Positions 52,448 through 62,466 are shown, counted from the stretch's first letter. The stretch: DNA of 64,000 bases from CAWARU01 sp963784575 (GCA_963784575.1 CAWARU010000001.1:2604001-2668000); one strand, 5' to 3'. The notes: generated by a model not told the origin, from the sequence alone. A program made the numbers and translations.

Positions 52448-53437
52448 GTGAAAATAGATTTATTGAAAGTAGAATTCTACAAATCTGTATTTAAATTTTC
52501 TGTTATCATTTCAGCCCTGAGCTTGTCACCTGCGCTCTTTGCAGAAGCATCTACTGAAAAATTATCGCAGTCGAATTCAGATCAAGGAATTGCATCGCAA
52601 ACCACGCAATTTTCAGTCGGACCACAGTATGACACTACTCATGTTTATGTGGCGCCGGAAGATTTCGACAAATTCGTCAGCAGTTTCATTGCAACTTTTG
52701 GCGGCACTGCGAGTAAACAAGGTGTTTTTCAGGTGACACCAACACCCAGTAAAACCATGTCACAATTGGCGCTGACACCTGTTGGTACAATTTCCGTTTT
52801 TGGCTTTAAAACCCCTATTCCCTTTCCCTTTGGTGCAGAAAGAAGCGGTTATTTAGTGAACGATTTCGATAAAGCAGTGGCAGCAGCGCGACAAGCTGGC
52901 GCTGATGTTATTGTGGCACCCTTTCCGGATCCCATTGGCCGTGATGTTATCATTCAATGGCCAGGAGGTGTTAATATGCAACTGTATTGGCATACTACAG
53001 CACCTTCCTATCAAGCTTTGACAACAATACCGGAAAATCGCGTTTATTTATCGAAAGATCGCGCGGATGATTTTATTCAGGCCTTTATCAAATTTTCGGG
53101 CGGCAAAGTGGTCACTGATGAAGCAAATGCACCAGGAAGCGAGATCGGTCGTGCTGGGGAAAGCTATCGTCGGGTTCGCATCGAATCTGGTTTTGGAAAA
53201 ATGCTGGTGTTAGTAACGGATGGACATTTACCCTGGCCTTATGGACGAGAGCTTACGGGGTATGAGGTCACTGATATGCAGGAGACACTTACCAAAGCAA
53301 AAGCTGCAGGTGTCCAGATCTTAATAGATCCTTTTAATTCTGATAATCGTGTTTCTGCCATTGTGCAATTTCCTGGAGGGTATATTGCTGAAATTCACGC
53401 TACGGTTGCGGCTTCTACTTCAGGAAATAAAAAATAA
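52448..53437 (+). CDS. Periplasmic VOC (glyoxalase-like) protein
   Basis: 329 residues with an N-terminal signal peptide (FSVIISALSLSPALFAEA). Two VOC-type units of beta-alpha-beta-beta-beta sequence are seen: residues ~56-185 (THVYVAPEDFDKFVSSFIA ... GVNMQLYWH) and ~195-315 (NRVYLSKDRADDFIQAFIK ... GGYIAEIH), each ending with the Gly-Gly-x-x-(Met/Ile) pattern. The metal ligands (H in strand 1, E/H later) are partly visible. Substrate unknown. Start is GTG. It lies 48 bases after the pirin and 41 before the barrel gene, so it probably belongs to one operon. Confidence 0.75.
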   Translation: MKIDLLKVEFYKSVFKFSVIISALSLSPALFAEASTEKLSQSNSDQGIASQTTQFSVGPQYDTTHVYVAPEDFDKFVSSFIATFGGTASKQGVFQVTPTPSKTMSQLALTPVGTISVFGFKTPIPFPFGAERSGYLVNDFDKAVAAARQAGADVIVAPFPDPIGRDVIIQWPGGVNMQLYWHTTAPSYQALTTIPENRVYLSKDRADDFIQAFIKFSGGKVVTDEANAPGSEIGRAGESYRRVRIESGFGKMLVLVTDGHLPWPYGRELTGYEVTDMQETLTKAKAAGVQILIDPFNSDNRVSAIVQFPGGYIAEIHATVAASTSGNKK

Positions 53438-53478
53438 ATTATAAAGAAATAAATTTTAAAGAAATATTAAGGCTGTGA

Positions 53479-54918
53479 ATGAATGCTAAGATAGCTCAAT
53501 TTTGTTTATGTTTTTTGGTTTTTTTTCTTGCATCAATAGCAGAATGCAGTGGAATTTCTGATGAGTGCGGTCAAGTTCCAGAATTTAATAAAAAAGTTGA
53601 ACGTCCAAAAATTCTTTTGAATAGGTGGAAAGAAGATTGGTCCGTCTTAGCAGATCCAAACGTCCCCTATGTACCCTTCGATGAGTTAAAATATATCCCG
53701 CTTTCTTACTATGATCCAAAGTCCTACCTTTCGCTGGGAGCAGATTGGCGTAATCGCTATGAGTTTCTGGATGCTATCAATTTTGGTATTGGTCCGATCG
53801 GACGGAAACAGTCTTATCTTATTACACGCATGCAGGCACATGCAGATTTACGCGTCAATGAACAACTCCAAATTTTTGTGCAACTTCAAAATGATTATGC
53901 ACCTGGGAAAACGATATTGATGCCGCCCGATCAGAACAGACTTGATTTAGAACAGGGATTTTTTGCAATTGTAGCACCACTCGGCGATGGTACATTAAAA
54001 TTCAGGGCAGGGCGTCAACAAATGGCCTTCGATTTGCAGCGCTTTATTTCTCTGCGTGATGGACCAAACGTGCGGTTATCTTATGATGCTATTTGGGCCG
54101 ACTATGAGACCAAGCAATGGCGTTATATTTCCTTTTTCAGTCATCCGGTCCAAACCCGCAATATTCGTTGTTTTGATGATTATAGCAGCAATACTCTGAC
54201 ATATGGTGGTTTTCGAATTGAACATAAATTTTCGGAAGCATTCAAGGTGTCTTCTTATGTTTCACGTTTTAAACAAGATAATGCCAATACTTTCCCTTTT
54301 GTGTTTGGCAATGAACGACGCAACATACTGGATGCTCGATTGGTGTTTAAGGAAGCTCCCTTTGATATAGATTTCGAAACCATGTGGCAAGCAGGAAATA
54401 TTTCAAGTAAAAAAATCCGCGCCTGGGGTATTGGTTCAATTTCAGGCTATACCTTCGAGGATCTGTGTTTCACACCTCGTATAGGCTTGCAATTCGATGC
54501 TGCTTCCGGCAATCGCAATCGAAACAGCAGAATATTGCGGACTTTTAATCCTTTATTTCCTAATGGGATATATTTTACCTTATCAGGGTTTACGGGATAT
54601 ACCAATTTGATTCATGTGAAACCTTCTTGCACTTTGTATCCAATAAGTGATATGTCTATTAAGCTTGCCGTCGCAGGTCAATGGCGTCAAACCACCGCAG
54701 ATGCTGTTTTTGTGCAGCCAAACCAACCCATTCCTGGAACTGTTGGCTTACCTGGTAGCTATACCGGCACCTATTATCAGTTTCATTTAGAGTGGCAGGT
54801 GAATCCAAATATTCATTATCTCGTTGAAATAGTGCAATTTAATATTTCTAATCCCCTGAAGAGCCTTGGCGGCCATAATTCCAACTATGCAGGAGTGGAA
54901 GTGAAGTTTGATTGGTGA
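53479..54918 (+). CDS. Outer-membrane barrel of the alginate-export type
   Basis: 479 residues. Signal peptide (FCLCFLVFFLASIAECS) then a long beta-barrel. The region LSLGADWRNRYEFLDAINFG, RMQAHADLRVNEQLQIFVQL and the GRQQMAFDLQRFISLRDGPN block match the Alginate_exp family of outer-membrane channels. The C terminus is Val-Lys-Phe-Asp-Trp. No alginate genes are nearby, so it is more likely a porin for other small anionic compounds. Same strand as the pirin/VOC genes; converges with ETF-QO at 5 bases. Confidence 0.8.
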   Translation: MNAKIAQFCLCFLVFFLASIAECSGISDECGQVPEFNKKVERPKILLNRWKEDWSVLADPNVPYVPFDELKYIPLSYYDPKSYLSLGADWRNRYEFLDAINFGIGPIGRKQSYLITRMQAHADLRVNEQLQIFVQLQNDYAPGKTILMPPDQNRLDLEQGFFAIVAPLGDGTLKFRAGRQQMAFDLQRFISLRDGPNVRLSYDAIWADYETKQWRYISFFSHPVQTRNIRCFDDYSSNTLTYGGFRIEHKFSEAFKVSSYVSRFKQDNANTFPFVFGNERRNILDARLVFKEAPFDIDFETMWQAGNISSKKIRAWGIGSISGYTFEDLCFTPRIGLQFDAASGNRNRNSRILRTFNPLFPNGIYFTLSGFTGYTNLIHVKPSCTLYPISDMSIKLAVAGQWRQTTADAVFVQPNQPIPGTVGLPGSYTGTYYQFHLEWQVNPNIHYLVEIVQFNISNPLKSLGGHNSNYAGVEVKFDW

Positions 54919-54922
54919 AAAA

Positions 54923-56605
54923 CTACATTTTAGTATAGTTCGGGCCGCCGCCCCCTTCGGGGGTGAGCCATGTGATGTTTTGGGTGGGATCTTTGATGTC
55001 GCAGGTTTTGCAGTGAATACAATTTGGAGCATTGATTTGCAGACGCGGGTTTTGGCCAGATTGATCTCGCACAATTTCATAGACTGCAGCGGGGCAATAA
55101 CGGCTTTCGGGTGAAGCATAAATCTCTAAATTGACGGTGATTGCAATTTTCGGATCTTTCAGTACTAAGTGACAAGGCTGATCTTCTGCGTGATTGACAT
55201 TGGCGAGTTGTAGGGAGCTAAGCTTATCAAAGCTGATTTTGCCGTCTGGTTGTGGATAGGGGATCGGTTTGCAATTTTTTGCAGGTTTTAAGCAGGGAAA
55301 ATCCGCGTGATTGTGAAAAGTCCAGGGGGCGCGGCCACGAAATAGATAGGTGTCGATCGCAGCATAGGATAAACCGAGCCATAAACCAGCGCGAAAAGCA
55401 GGGCGGATATTACGAGCGAGTTTTAATTCTTCCCAAATCCAGGATTTTTGAATTGTAGTTTCAAAATTGGGGAGGAGAGGGGAGGATCCAGTGCTTAATT
55501 TAGTGGTGCTGCCGGAATTGCTGGAACTGGAATGAGATTTTAATGCTTCAAAAATGGTTTCTGCAGCGATCATGCCAGACTTCATTGCAGTGTGGCTGCC
55601 CTTAATCTTTGGCACATTTAAAAATCCAGCAGCGCAGCCTATTAAGAGCCCGCCAGGAAATGCGAGTTTGGGGAGCGATTGCAAGCCGCCTTCATTTAAA
55701 GCGCGCGCACCATAACAGATGCGCTGTCCGCCTTCGAGGAGAGGGCGTATGCTGGGGTGCTGTTTAAAGCGCTGAAATTCTTCGAAGGGATCAAGATAGG
55801 GATTTTCGTAATCTAGTCCAACCACAAATCCTATCGAGAGCAAATTATCTGCCATATGGTAAGCAAACGAGCCGCCATAAGTTTCGGTATCGAGCGGCCA
55901 GCCAACAGTATGTAGAACAGTTCCGATGCGGTGCTTATTGGGGGCAATCTCCCAGAGTTCTTTTACACCAATGCCATAGGTTTGTGGATCGCAGCCTTCT
56001 CGTAATTTGAATTTTTCGCATAGGATCTTTGTGACAGAACCCCGTGCGCCTTCTGCAAGCACAGTATACTTGGCACGTAATTCCATGCCTGGTTGAAAAT
56101 TTGCTTTTTGTTGGCCATTTTTTCCAATGCCAACATCACTTGTTATGACACCAATAACTCTATCTCCGCTTTCAGAATAGAGCGGCGCCTGTGCTGCAAA
56201 TCCAGGGAAAATTTCGACACCTAAACTTTCTGCTTTTTTAGCGAGCCATTGGCATACTTGTTCAAGGCTCACGATGTAATTGCCATGGTTTCGCATTTGA
56301 GGTGGCGTCGGGAGTTTTAGATGATGATTTTTGAATAGTAACCAGAAGTTGTCTTCAGTGACTGCTGTTTTTATGGGCGCATCCGGATCATTACGCCAGT
56401 CCGGCAATAATTCCCCTAAAGCTCTAGGTTCTAGCACCGCACCTGATATAATATGTGCACCGACATAGGAGCCCTTTTCAAGCACGCAGATTTTTATTGG
56501 AATTTGCTGTGATTGCGACAATTGCGCCAAACGGACGGCTGCACACAAACCTGCAGGTCCCGCCCCGACGATGAGAACGTCATATTCCATGGATTCTCGT
56601 TTCAA
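54923..56605 (-). CDS. Electron transfer flavoprotein-ubiquinone oxidoreductase
   Basis: 560 residues, membrane-associated flavoprotein with a 4Fe-4S cluster that passes electrons from ETF to ubiquinone. N-terminal FAD fold: YDVLIVGAGPAGLCAAVRLAQ. A hydrophobic quinone-binding region lies in the middle. Four C-terminal cluster Cys are present: CPAAVYEI and CIHCKTCDIKDP. The start is a TTG at 56605 (MKRESMEYDV), which aligns with the MERE-MEFDV N terminus of Pseudomonas homologues; the ATG at 56590 is the alternative. A low-complexity insert (Ser/Gly/Thr) lies near residue 360. Close to etfBA, its partners. Confidence 0.93.
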   Translation of the reverse strand: MKRESMEYDVLIVGAGPAGLCAAVRLAQLSQSQQIPIKICVLEKGSYVGAHIISGAVLEPRALGELLPDWRNDPDAPIKTAVTEDNFWLLFKNHHLKLPTPPQMRNHGNYIVSLEQVCQWLAKKAESLGVEIFPGFAAQAPLYSESGDRVIGVITSDVGIGKNGQQKANFQPGMELRAKYTVLAEGARGSVTKILCEKFKLREGCDPQTYGIGVKELWEIAPNKHRIGTVLHTVGWPLDTETYGGSFAYHMADNLLSIGFVVGLDYENPYLDPFEEFQRFKQHPSIRPLLEGGQRICYGARALNEGGLQSLPKLAFPGGLLIGCAAGFLNVPKIKGSHTAMKSGMIAAETIFEALKSHSSSSNSGSTTKLSTGSSPLLPNFETTIQKSWIWEELKLARNIRPAFRAGLWLGLSYAAIDTYLFRGRAPWTFHNHADFPCLKPAKNCKPIPYPQPDGKISFDKLSSLQLANVNHAEDQPCHLVLKDPKIAITVNLEIYASPESRYCPAAVYEIVRDQSGQNPRLQINAPNCIHCKTCDIKDPTQNITWLTPEGGGGPNYTKM

Positions 56606-56758
56606 AAATTTTCCTTAAAAACATGATATAAATAAAATAATATTAATCATTTTATTTACTTTTTGCATATGAGCAAATGAATAAAGATATTCTTGGGTTT
56701 GATTCAAGCCTCGTATACAATAGACGGATCATGTAAATTTTTTCATAGGTCAGTTGTT

Positions 56759-58138
56759 ATGTCTCAAATTTTGTCGCAGCCAGCTTTATTGTTAGTTATC
56801 TTAATTGAAGGTTTCGTTACCATCTCCGCAGAAATTCTGAGCATTAGGCAATTGATTCCGGTTGCAGGCAATAGCGTTATCGTCACAAGTTTGATCATCG
56901 GTGTTTTTCTGCTCTTCCTTGCTTATGGCTATCGTCGCGGCGGCAGCTATCAGGGCGATTATATCAATGTATTAAAACGCAATTTTGCATTGAGCGCTGT
57001 TTGGCTTGGGGTAGGACTTTCTTATGTATTCATTTATTGGTTTTTTTCTCTGTTTAAAAGCCATGTTCATTCCTATGTTTTATGGGCATTGACTGCCTAT
57101 TTACTGATTATCACGGCTCCGCTGGTGTATATTTTGGGGCAAACAGTCCCAATTACCATGAATTTGATCAGACAGTCAGAAACCACTGGCGCAACTGGCG
57201 GCAAAATATTGCATTTAAGCACAATCGGTTCCTTTTTAGGTGCAGTGATTACGAGCTTAATTTTGATGAATTATCTTGGGGTTGCATGGACAGTTTTTAT
57301 CAATTGCATTTTTCTAGTATTTCTTACGGTATTATTATTTGATAATCATAAGGCAGAATGGTTTCGAATATTGTTATTAGCTGCAACCTTACTCATCGTT
57401 TATCGGTTTAACATTACCGTTGAAAAAGGGGCTTTTATTAAAACCAATTCCTATGCCAATTACAGTGTGGTGAATTATGATAATGGCAAAATGTTTATGT
57501 CAAATGAATCACCGAGCTCTTTTTTGAGTACAGGAACCAAAACGGCATTCCCCTACATAGAATATGTTAAGCATCTTCTGTTCCAGGATTTGAAATTGAG
57601 CAATAAAAATATATTGGTTTTGGGCGCGGGAGGATTTACCCTGTCTGCCGCAGGGACCAATGGCAATCAATTTACTTATGTAGACGTAGATAAAGATATA
57701 AAGTCGGTTGTGCAGGGGAGTTTTTTGCCAAAAATAAAGGGGGAGTTTATTGCAGACGATGCCAGAGACTATTTGAATAATACCGATAAAAAATATGATG
57801 CCATTATTTCAGATGTGTATAGCAATTCCAGAAGTATTCCAGCACATTTATTGACCAGTGAGTATTTCATGCTGGTAAACCATGCTTTGCAAGCTTCAGG
57901 ATTTGCTATATTTAATATTATTGCCAAACCGACCTTGGATGATGACTATTCAGAAACGATTGATAACACCATCCGGTCGGTGTTTAAGCATTGTATGGTT
58001 GTGCCTCTTCCTTATTCTACGGGTCCTTCAAATATTATCTATATTTGTCAGAAGAATCCAAATATGGTCAAGGATCTCTATACAGATGATAAGAATCGGG
58101 CCAATTTGGACTTTTTTAATTCTAATGTGCCTAATTAA
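56759..58138 (+). CDS. Spermidine-synthase-like membrane protein
   Basis: 459 residues from ATG 56759 (a longer in-frame start at 56693 gives an unlikely N terminus). Six to seven membrane helices occupy residues 1-230, then a Rossmann methyltransferase-like domain typical of SpeE-like proteins: KNILVLGAGGFTLSAAG, VDVDKDI, DDARDYLNN, and KYDAIISDVYSN. The proton-abstracting Asp is in the DVYS motif. The membrane/SpeE fusion is widespread but its substrate is not established. Lies between ETF-QO (divergent) and etfB. Confidence 0.75.
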   Translation: MSQILSQPALLLVILIEGFVTISAEILSIRQLIPVAGNSVIVTSLIIGVFLLFLAYGYRRGGSYQGDYINVLKRNFALSAVWLGVGLSYVFIYWFFSLFKSHVHSYVLWALTAYLLIITAPLVYILGQTVPITMNLIRQSETTGATGGKILHLSTIGSFLGAVITSLILMNYLGVAWTVFINCIFLVFLTVLLFDNHKAEWFRILLLAATLLIVYRFNITVEKGAFIKTNSYANYSVVNYDNGKMFMSNESPSSFLSTGTKTAFPYIEYVKHLLFQDLKLSNKNILVLGAGGFTLSAAGTNGNQFTYVDVDKDIKSVVQGSFLPKIKGEFIADDARDYLNNTDKKYDAIISDVYSNSRSIPAHLLTSEYFMLVNHALQASGFAIFNIIAKPTLDDDYSETIDNTIRSVFKHCMVVPLPYSTGPSNIIYICQKNPNMVKDLYTDDKNRANLDFFNSNVPN

Positions 58139-58176
58139 GGGTGGAGAAAACCAGGAGAAAAGGCGGAGATTAGAAG

Positions 58177-58980
58177 ATGAGATGTCTCGTACCAGTCAAA
58201 AGAGTCGTTGATTTTAATGTTAAAATCCGAGTGAAATCCGATGGCAGCGGTGTTGAAACTGATCATGTGAAGATGTCATTGAACCCTTTTGATGAGATTG
58301 CACTCGAAGAGGCGGTTCGCAAAAAAGAAATGGGGCAAATATCCGAGATTTTGGCTGTTACTATTGGCAGAAAGGATGCAGAGGAAAGTTTGCGTACTGC
58401 TTTAGCGAGAGGGGCAGATCGAGCCCTATTGATTGAAACTGACACGGGTTTTGAGCCTGTTAATATTGCAAAAATATTGAAAGTGCTCGTGAAACAGGAA
58501 AAAATCGATTTTGTTATTTTAGGAAAACAGGCAATTGATGATGATTGCAATCAAACTGGCCAAATGTTGGCAGGTTTGTTGGGGTGGGGACAGGGCACTA
58601 ATGCTTATAAGCTCGAGCTTGATACTTCGAAAAAAATCTGTGAGGTGGTCAGAGAAGTAGATGGCGGTTTAGAGACATTGCAATTAAAACTGCCTGCTGT
58701 CGTCACAGTTGATTTGCGCTTGAATGAACCGCGCTATATTTCATTGCCTAATGTTATGAAGGCTAAATCAAAACCTTTGGTGATAAAGAAACTCACGGAG
58801 TTAAAGACAGAGTTTAAGGCAGAGATTAAGAATGAAACTAATGCAGAATCTAATTTTGAAACGACGCAGCATTTGAAGGTTTTGAAAGTGGAGGCGCCGG
58901 AGGCTAGGAAAGCGGGGGTTAAAGTGGGTTCGGTGCAGGAATTGGTGGATAAACTCCGAAATGAGGCCAAGGTTATTTAA
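58177..58980 (+). CDS. etfB: Electron transfer flavoprotein subunit beta
   Basis: 267 residues, about 15 more than usual owing to a Glu/Asn/Thr insert near residue 220. MRCLVPVKRVVDFNVKIRVK and MSLNPFDEIALEEAVR are typical N-terminal ETF-beta motifs; AMP-binding GKQAIDDDCNQTGQM and the late recognition loop (LPAVVTVDLRLNEPRY) are present. With ETF-alpha it accepts electrons from acyl-CoA and related dehydrogenases. An AGGCGGAG ribosome-binding site precedes the ATG. Followed 21 bases later by etfA. Confidence 0.95.
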   Translation: MRCLVPVKRVVDFNVKIRVKSDGSGVETDHVKMSLNPFDEIALEEAVRKKEMGQISEILAVTIGRKDAEESLRTALARGADRALLIETDTGFEPVNIAKILKVLVKQEKIDFVILGKQAIDDDCNQTGQMLAGLLGWGQGTNAYKLELDTSKKICEVVREVDGGLETLQLKLPAVVTVDLRLNEPRYISLPNVMKAKSKPLVIKKLTELKTEFKAEIKNETNAESNFETTQHLKVLKVEAPEARKAGVKVGSVQELVDKLRNEAKVI

Positions 58981-59001
58981 TGAAATAAGGAAGGGTGTTA
59001 G

Positions 59002-60063
59002 GTGTCGCAAACCAAAATCTTAATTTTAGCGGAACACGATAATAACAATTTTCAGGCTGCCACAAAGTCAGTGCTGGCAGCTGGCTTTGATTTGGCAAAG
59101 AGTGTGTCGAGTGCTGGAATCGGATCGGAAGGATCGGAAGGATCGAGTGGATCCTCTGTTGAAATCACAATTTTAGTTGCAGGATTCGAATGTCGTCCTG
59201 TGGCAGAAAAGCTCAGCGAATTAATAGCCGGGACTCCCAATGCAGCCCTGTACAGTCTGCGCATTGTGATCATGGATGCAAAGCCGCTTGGCTCTGGTTT
59301 GGCAGAAAATTGTGTTGCAGCCATGATGAAAATCGCGGCCGATTTTCAGTACATACTCGGACCCGCAAGCACTTACGGCAAGAATATCTTGCCCAGATTA
59401 GCAGCCCTCTGTGGGGTGGCACAAATTTCAGATGTTGTGGCTATTCAGTCGCCAGATACTTTCAAGCATCCTATTTATGCGGGCAATGCAATGGAAACAG
59501 TTCAATCTCTGGATCCCATCAAAGTAATGACGATTCGAGGAACAGCATTTGAATTGCAATCAGGAGCAGCCAATTCATCTGCAGCTGGCAAACCTGTCAT
59601 CGAACAATTTCAAATCACTGATAATGACTGTGATCTTAAGCTCTCCGAATTTATTCGTGAGGAAAAAACAAAATTAACGCGACCTGAATTAAACAGTGCC
59701 AGAGTGGTGGTTGCTGGTGGTAGGGGATTACAAAGTGCTGAAAATTTCAAATTATTGGAAGATATTGCAGATAAGCTGCATGCCGCCATAGGCGCATCGC
59801 GCGCGGCAGTTGATGCGGGTTTTATCAACAATGATTATCAAGTGGGGCAAACCGGGAAGGTGGTAGCACCAGAACTCTATATCGCCGTAGGAATATCAGG
59901 TGCCATTCAACATCTTGCTGGAATGAAAGAAAGTAAAGTCATAGTTGCCATTAATAAAGATCCGGATGCACCCATTTTTCAAATTGCTGATTATGGTTTG
60001 GTAGGGGATTTGTTTCAGATTCTGCCGGAATTCGACCGGGAATTGGCAAAAACTATAAATTAG
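59002..60063 (+). CDS. etfA: Electron transfer flavoprotein subunit alpha
   Basis: 353 residues from GTG, versus ~310 usual. The extra length includes a Gly/Ser/Glu stretch near residues 38-52, encoded by a GGATCGGAA tandem repeat (59122-59145). The FAD-binding C-terminal domain is intact: GGRGLQSAENFKLLEDIADKL, GASRAAVDAGFI, VGQTGKVVAPELYIAVGISG, INKDPDAPIFQIADYG. Partner of etfB and the ETF-QO gene opposite. Confidence 0.95.
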   Translation: MSQTKILILAEHDNNNFQAATKSVLAAGFDLAKSVSSAGIGSEGSEGSSGSSVEITILVAGFECRPVAEKLSELIAGTPNAALYSLRIVIMDAKPLGSGLAENCVAAMMKIAADFQYILGPASTYGKNILPRLAALCGVAQISDVVAIQSPDTFKHPIYAGNAMETVQSLDPIKVMTIRGTAFELQSGAANSSAAGKPVIEQFQITDNDCDLKLSEFIREEKTKLTRPELNSARVVVAGGRGLQSAENFKLLEDIADKLHAAIGASRAAVDAGFINNDYQVGQTGKVVAPELYIAVGISGAIQHLAGMKESKVIVAINKDPDAPIFQIADYGLVGDLFQILPEFDRELAKTIN

Positions 60064-60108
60064 GTTAGAATGTTACCTCCAAGAGGCCGAAACTAAGGAG
60101 CTTTTAAG

Positions 60109-61413
60109 ATGTACGACCAAATAACGGTTGCTGATTTTGATCCAGAGCTCTCTTACGCATTGAATGGCGAATTACAGCGTCAGGAAGATCATATCGAATT
60201 AATTGCCTCGGAAAACTATGCGAGTCCTCGCGTATTAGCAGTGCAAGGTTCCGTTTTAACCAATAAATATGCCGAAGGATATCCCGGTAAACGTTACTAT
60301 GGCGGTTGTGAATTTGTCGACATCGCCGAACAATTAGCGATCGATAGAGTTAAAAAACTCTTCGGCGCAGCCTATGCCAATGTTCAGCCGCATTCAGGTT
60401 CACAGGCCAATGCAGCAGTTTATATGGCCCTTCTCAATCCCGGAGACACCATTTTAGGGATGAGTCTTTCTCATGGTGGACATCTAACACACGGTTCTCC
60501 CGTCAATTTTTCAGGCAAACTTTATCATGCTGTACAGTATGGCACCAATGCCGATGGCTTGATTGATTATGATGAAATCGCAAAACTCGCACGAGAACAT
60601 AAACCAAAAATGATCATTGCCGGTTTCTCAGCCTATTCTCGAGTGATGGATTGGCAGCGTTTTCGCGAGATTGCAGATTCCGTCGGAGCCTATTTGGTGG
60701 TTGATATGGCGCATGTGGCTGGTTTGGTTGCTGTAGGGCTCTATCCTTCACCCATTCAAATTGCGGATGTTACAACGAGCACCACTCATAAAACTTTGCG
60801 GGGTCCAAGAGGCGGCCTCATCCTCGCCAAAGAAAATTCTGATATCGAAAAGAAATTAAATTCTATGGTTTTTCCTGGGTTGCAAGGAGGTCCCTTGATG
60901 CACGTTATTGCTGCCAAAGCAATAGCCTTCAAGGAAGCCTTGATGCCGGAATTCAAAGAGTATCAAAAGCAAGTGATAAAAAATGCCCGAACGCTTGCAA
61001 ATGCCATGATGACAAAAGGTTACAAAATTGTTTCCGGCGGCACAGACAATCATCTATTCTTGGTGGATTTAATTGATAAGGGAATCACCGGCAAGGAAGC
61101 GGATGCAGCGTTGGGTCTCGCGCACATCACTTTAAATAAAAATACTGTCCCGAACGATCCCAAATCCCCTTTCGTGACCAGTGGCCTTCGAATTGGAACA
61201 CCCGCAGTGACCACTCGAGGCTTCAAAGAGCCTGAAATGATGGAATTAGCGGGTCTTATTTGCAAGGTTTTAGATAATCTCGGCGATGAAAACACCAAGG
61301 CTCAAGCCATTTCTGAAGTCAAAGCAGCTGCGCTTCTTTTATGCAAGAAATTTCCTGTCTATGGCAAAATGCTGAAGTCAAAAGCCGCAACTGAAATCGA
61401 AGGAAACCACTGA
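60109..61413 (+). CDS. glyA: Serine hydroxymethyltransferase
   Basis: 434 residues, PLP enzyme interconverting serine and glycine with tetrahydrofolate. Conserved GYPGKRYYGGCEFVD, SGSQANAAVY, LSHGGHLTHGS, and the cofactor lysine in TTHKTLRGPRGG. GTPAVTTRGFKE lies near the end. The ATG follows AAGGAG. The last base of its stop is the first base of the nrdR ATG, coupling the two, an order common in gammaproteobacteria (glyA-nrdR-...-nusB). Confidence 0.97.
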   Translation: MYDQITVADFDPELSYALNGELQRQEDHIELIASENYASPRVLAVQGSVLTNKYAEGYPGKRYYGGCEFVDIAEQLAIDRVKKLFGAAYANVQPHSGSQANAAVYMALLNPGDTILGMSLSHGGHLTHGSPVNFSGKLYHAVQYGTNADGLIDYDEIAKLAREHKPKMIIAGFSAYSRVMDWQRFREIADSVGAYLVVDMAHVAGLVAVGLYPSPIQIADVTTSTTHKTLRGPRGGLILAKENSDIEKKLNSMVFPGLQGGPLMHVIAAKAIAFKEALMPEFKEYQKQVIKNARTLANAMMTKGYKIVSGGTDNHLFLVDLIDKGITGKEADAALGLAHITLNKNTVPNDPKSPFVTSGLRIGTPAVTTRGFKEPEMMELAGLICKVLDNLGDENTKAQAISEVKAAALLLCKKFPVYGKMLKSKAATEIEGNH

Positions 61414-61880
61414 TGCATTGTCCTCGTTGCCGCTCTCAAGATACCAAAGTCATAGATTCTCGATTGGTGGGTGAGGGCGAGCAAGTGCGCAGGCGCCGCG
61501 AATGTATTGTGTGCGAAGAGCGTTTTACCACCTATGAAACAATAGAGCTCAACATGCCGCGCGTCGTAAAGCGCGATGGCAGCTGTGTGCAATTCAGAGA
61601 AGAGAAATTGCGCGGCGGTATGTTGCGTTCCCTTGAAAAAAGACCCGTTAGAACAGAACAAGTAGACGCTGCTGTGAACAAGATCTTAAATCGCGTGCGA
61701 GCCAGCGGTGAAAGGGAGATTGAAACCCAAGTGTTGGGAGAATGGGTCATGGCGGAGCTTCGTGCCCTGGATGAAGTGGCTTATGTGCGCTTTGCTTCAG
61801 TGTATAAGCGTTTTCAGGATGTGGATGAATTTAGGGAAGAGATTGCAAGATTAAAGGACACGGTGGAAACTACAGACTAG
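61413..61880 (+). CDS. nrdR: Transcriptional repressor NrdR
   Basis: 155 residues. Zinc ribbon with CPRCRS and CIVCEERF (two CxxC pairs), then the ATP-cone beginning VVKRDGSCVQFREEKLRGG. Represses ribonucleotide reductase genes when bound to dATP/ATP. Starts on the last base of glyA. Confidence 0.97.
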   Translation: MHCPRCRSQDTKVIDSRLVGEGEQVRRRRECIVCEERFTTYETIELNMPRVVKRDGSCVQFREEKLRGGMLRSLEKRPVRTEQVDAAVNKILNRVRASGEREIETQVLGEWVMAELRALDEVAYVRFASVYKRFQDVDEFREEIARLKDTVETTD

Positions 61881-61935
61881 GCCCGAGAAACTAAGCCACA
61901 AAATAAATATTGATGTACTTAATTGATTTACTTAT

Positions 61936-62373
61936 ATGCCAAAACATAATTTTTCAGTAAATGCCAGAAAAAAGGCGAGACGTCTTGCACTACAAGCATT
62001 GTATGGCTGGACCTTAACGCAGAATTCCTTATCGGACATCGAAGCTTTTGTCTTTGAAGAGCATGCCGGTGAGAAATTCGATAAAGAATTTTTCCGAACT
62101 CTATTATACGGCACCGTGAAAAAACAAGAAGAACTGGATGGCTTAATTGCATCACATGTGACAAATCGCCAGATTCAGGAGTTGGGAATGATTGAATTGA
62201 ATATTCTCAGGATTGCAGCTTTCGAATTAAAAGAACTTCTGGACATACCCTATAAAGTCGCAATCAATGAATCGCTATTATTAGCCAAAACTTTTGGTGC
62301 TCCCGACAGCTTTAAATTTGTAAATGGTGTGATAGACAAATTGGCAAAGGAGCTGCGCCCTTATGAGAAATGA
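61936..62373 (+). CDS. nusB: Transcription antitermination factor NusB
   Basis: 145 residues, all-helical. ARRLALQALYGWTL at the N terminus and ELLDIPYKVAINESLLLAKTFG, FVNGVIDKLAKELRP at the C terminus are family hallmarks. Binds boxA RNA with S10 in rRNA antitermination. ribE/ribH, often between nrdR and nusB, are absent here. Confidence 0.96.
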   Translation: MPKHNFSVNARKKARRLALQALYGWTLTQNSLSDIEAFVFEEHAGEKFDKEFFRTLLYGTVKKQEELDGLIASHVTNRQIQELGMIELNILRIAAFELKELLDIPYKVAINESLLLAKTFGAPDSFKFVNGVIDKLAKELRPYEK

Positions 62374-62466
62374 CACAGTGAGAAATGACACCGCGAGCTC
62401 TGCAATGAAAAAGAAGAATGAACAAGCAGCATGAGAACTCGCAATGAGCTTTGAGTTTGAGCGCTT

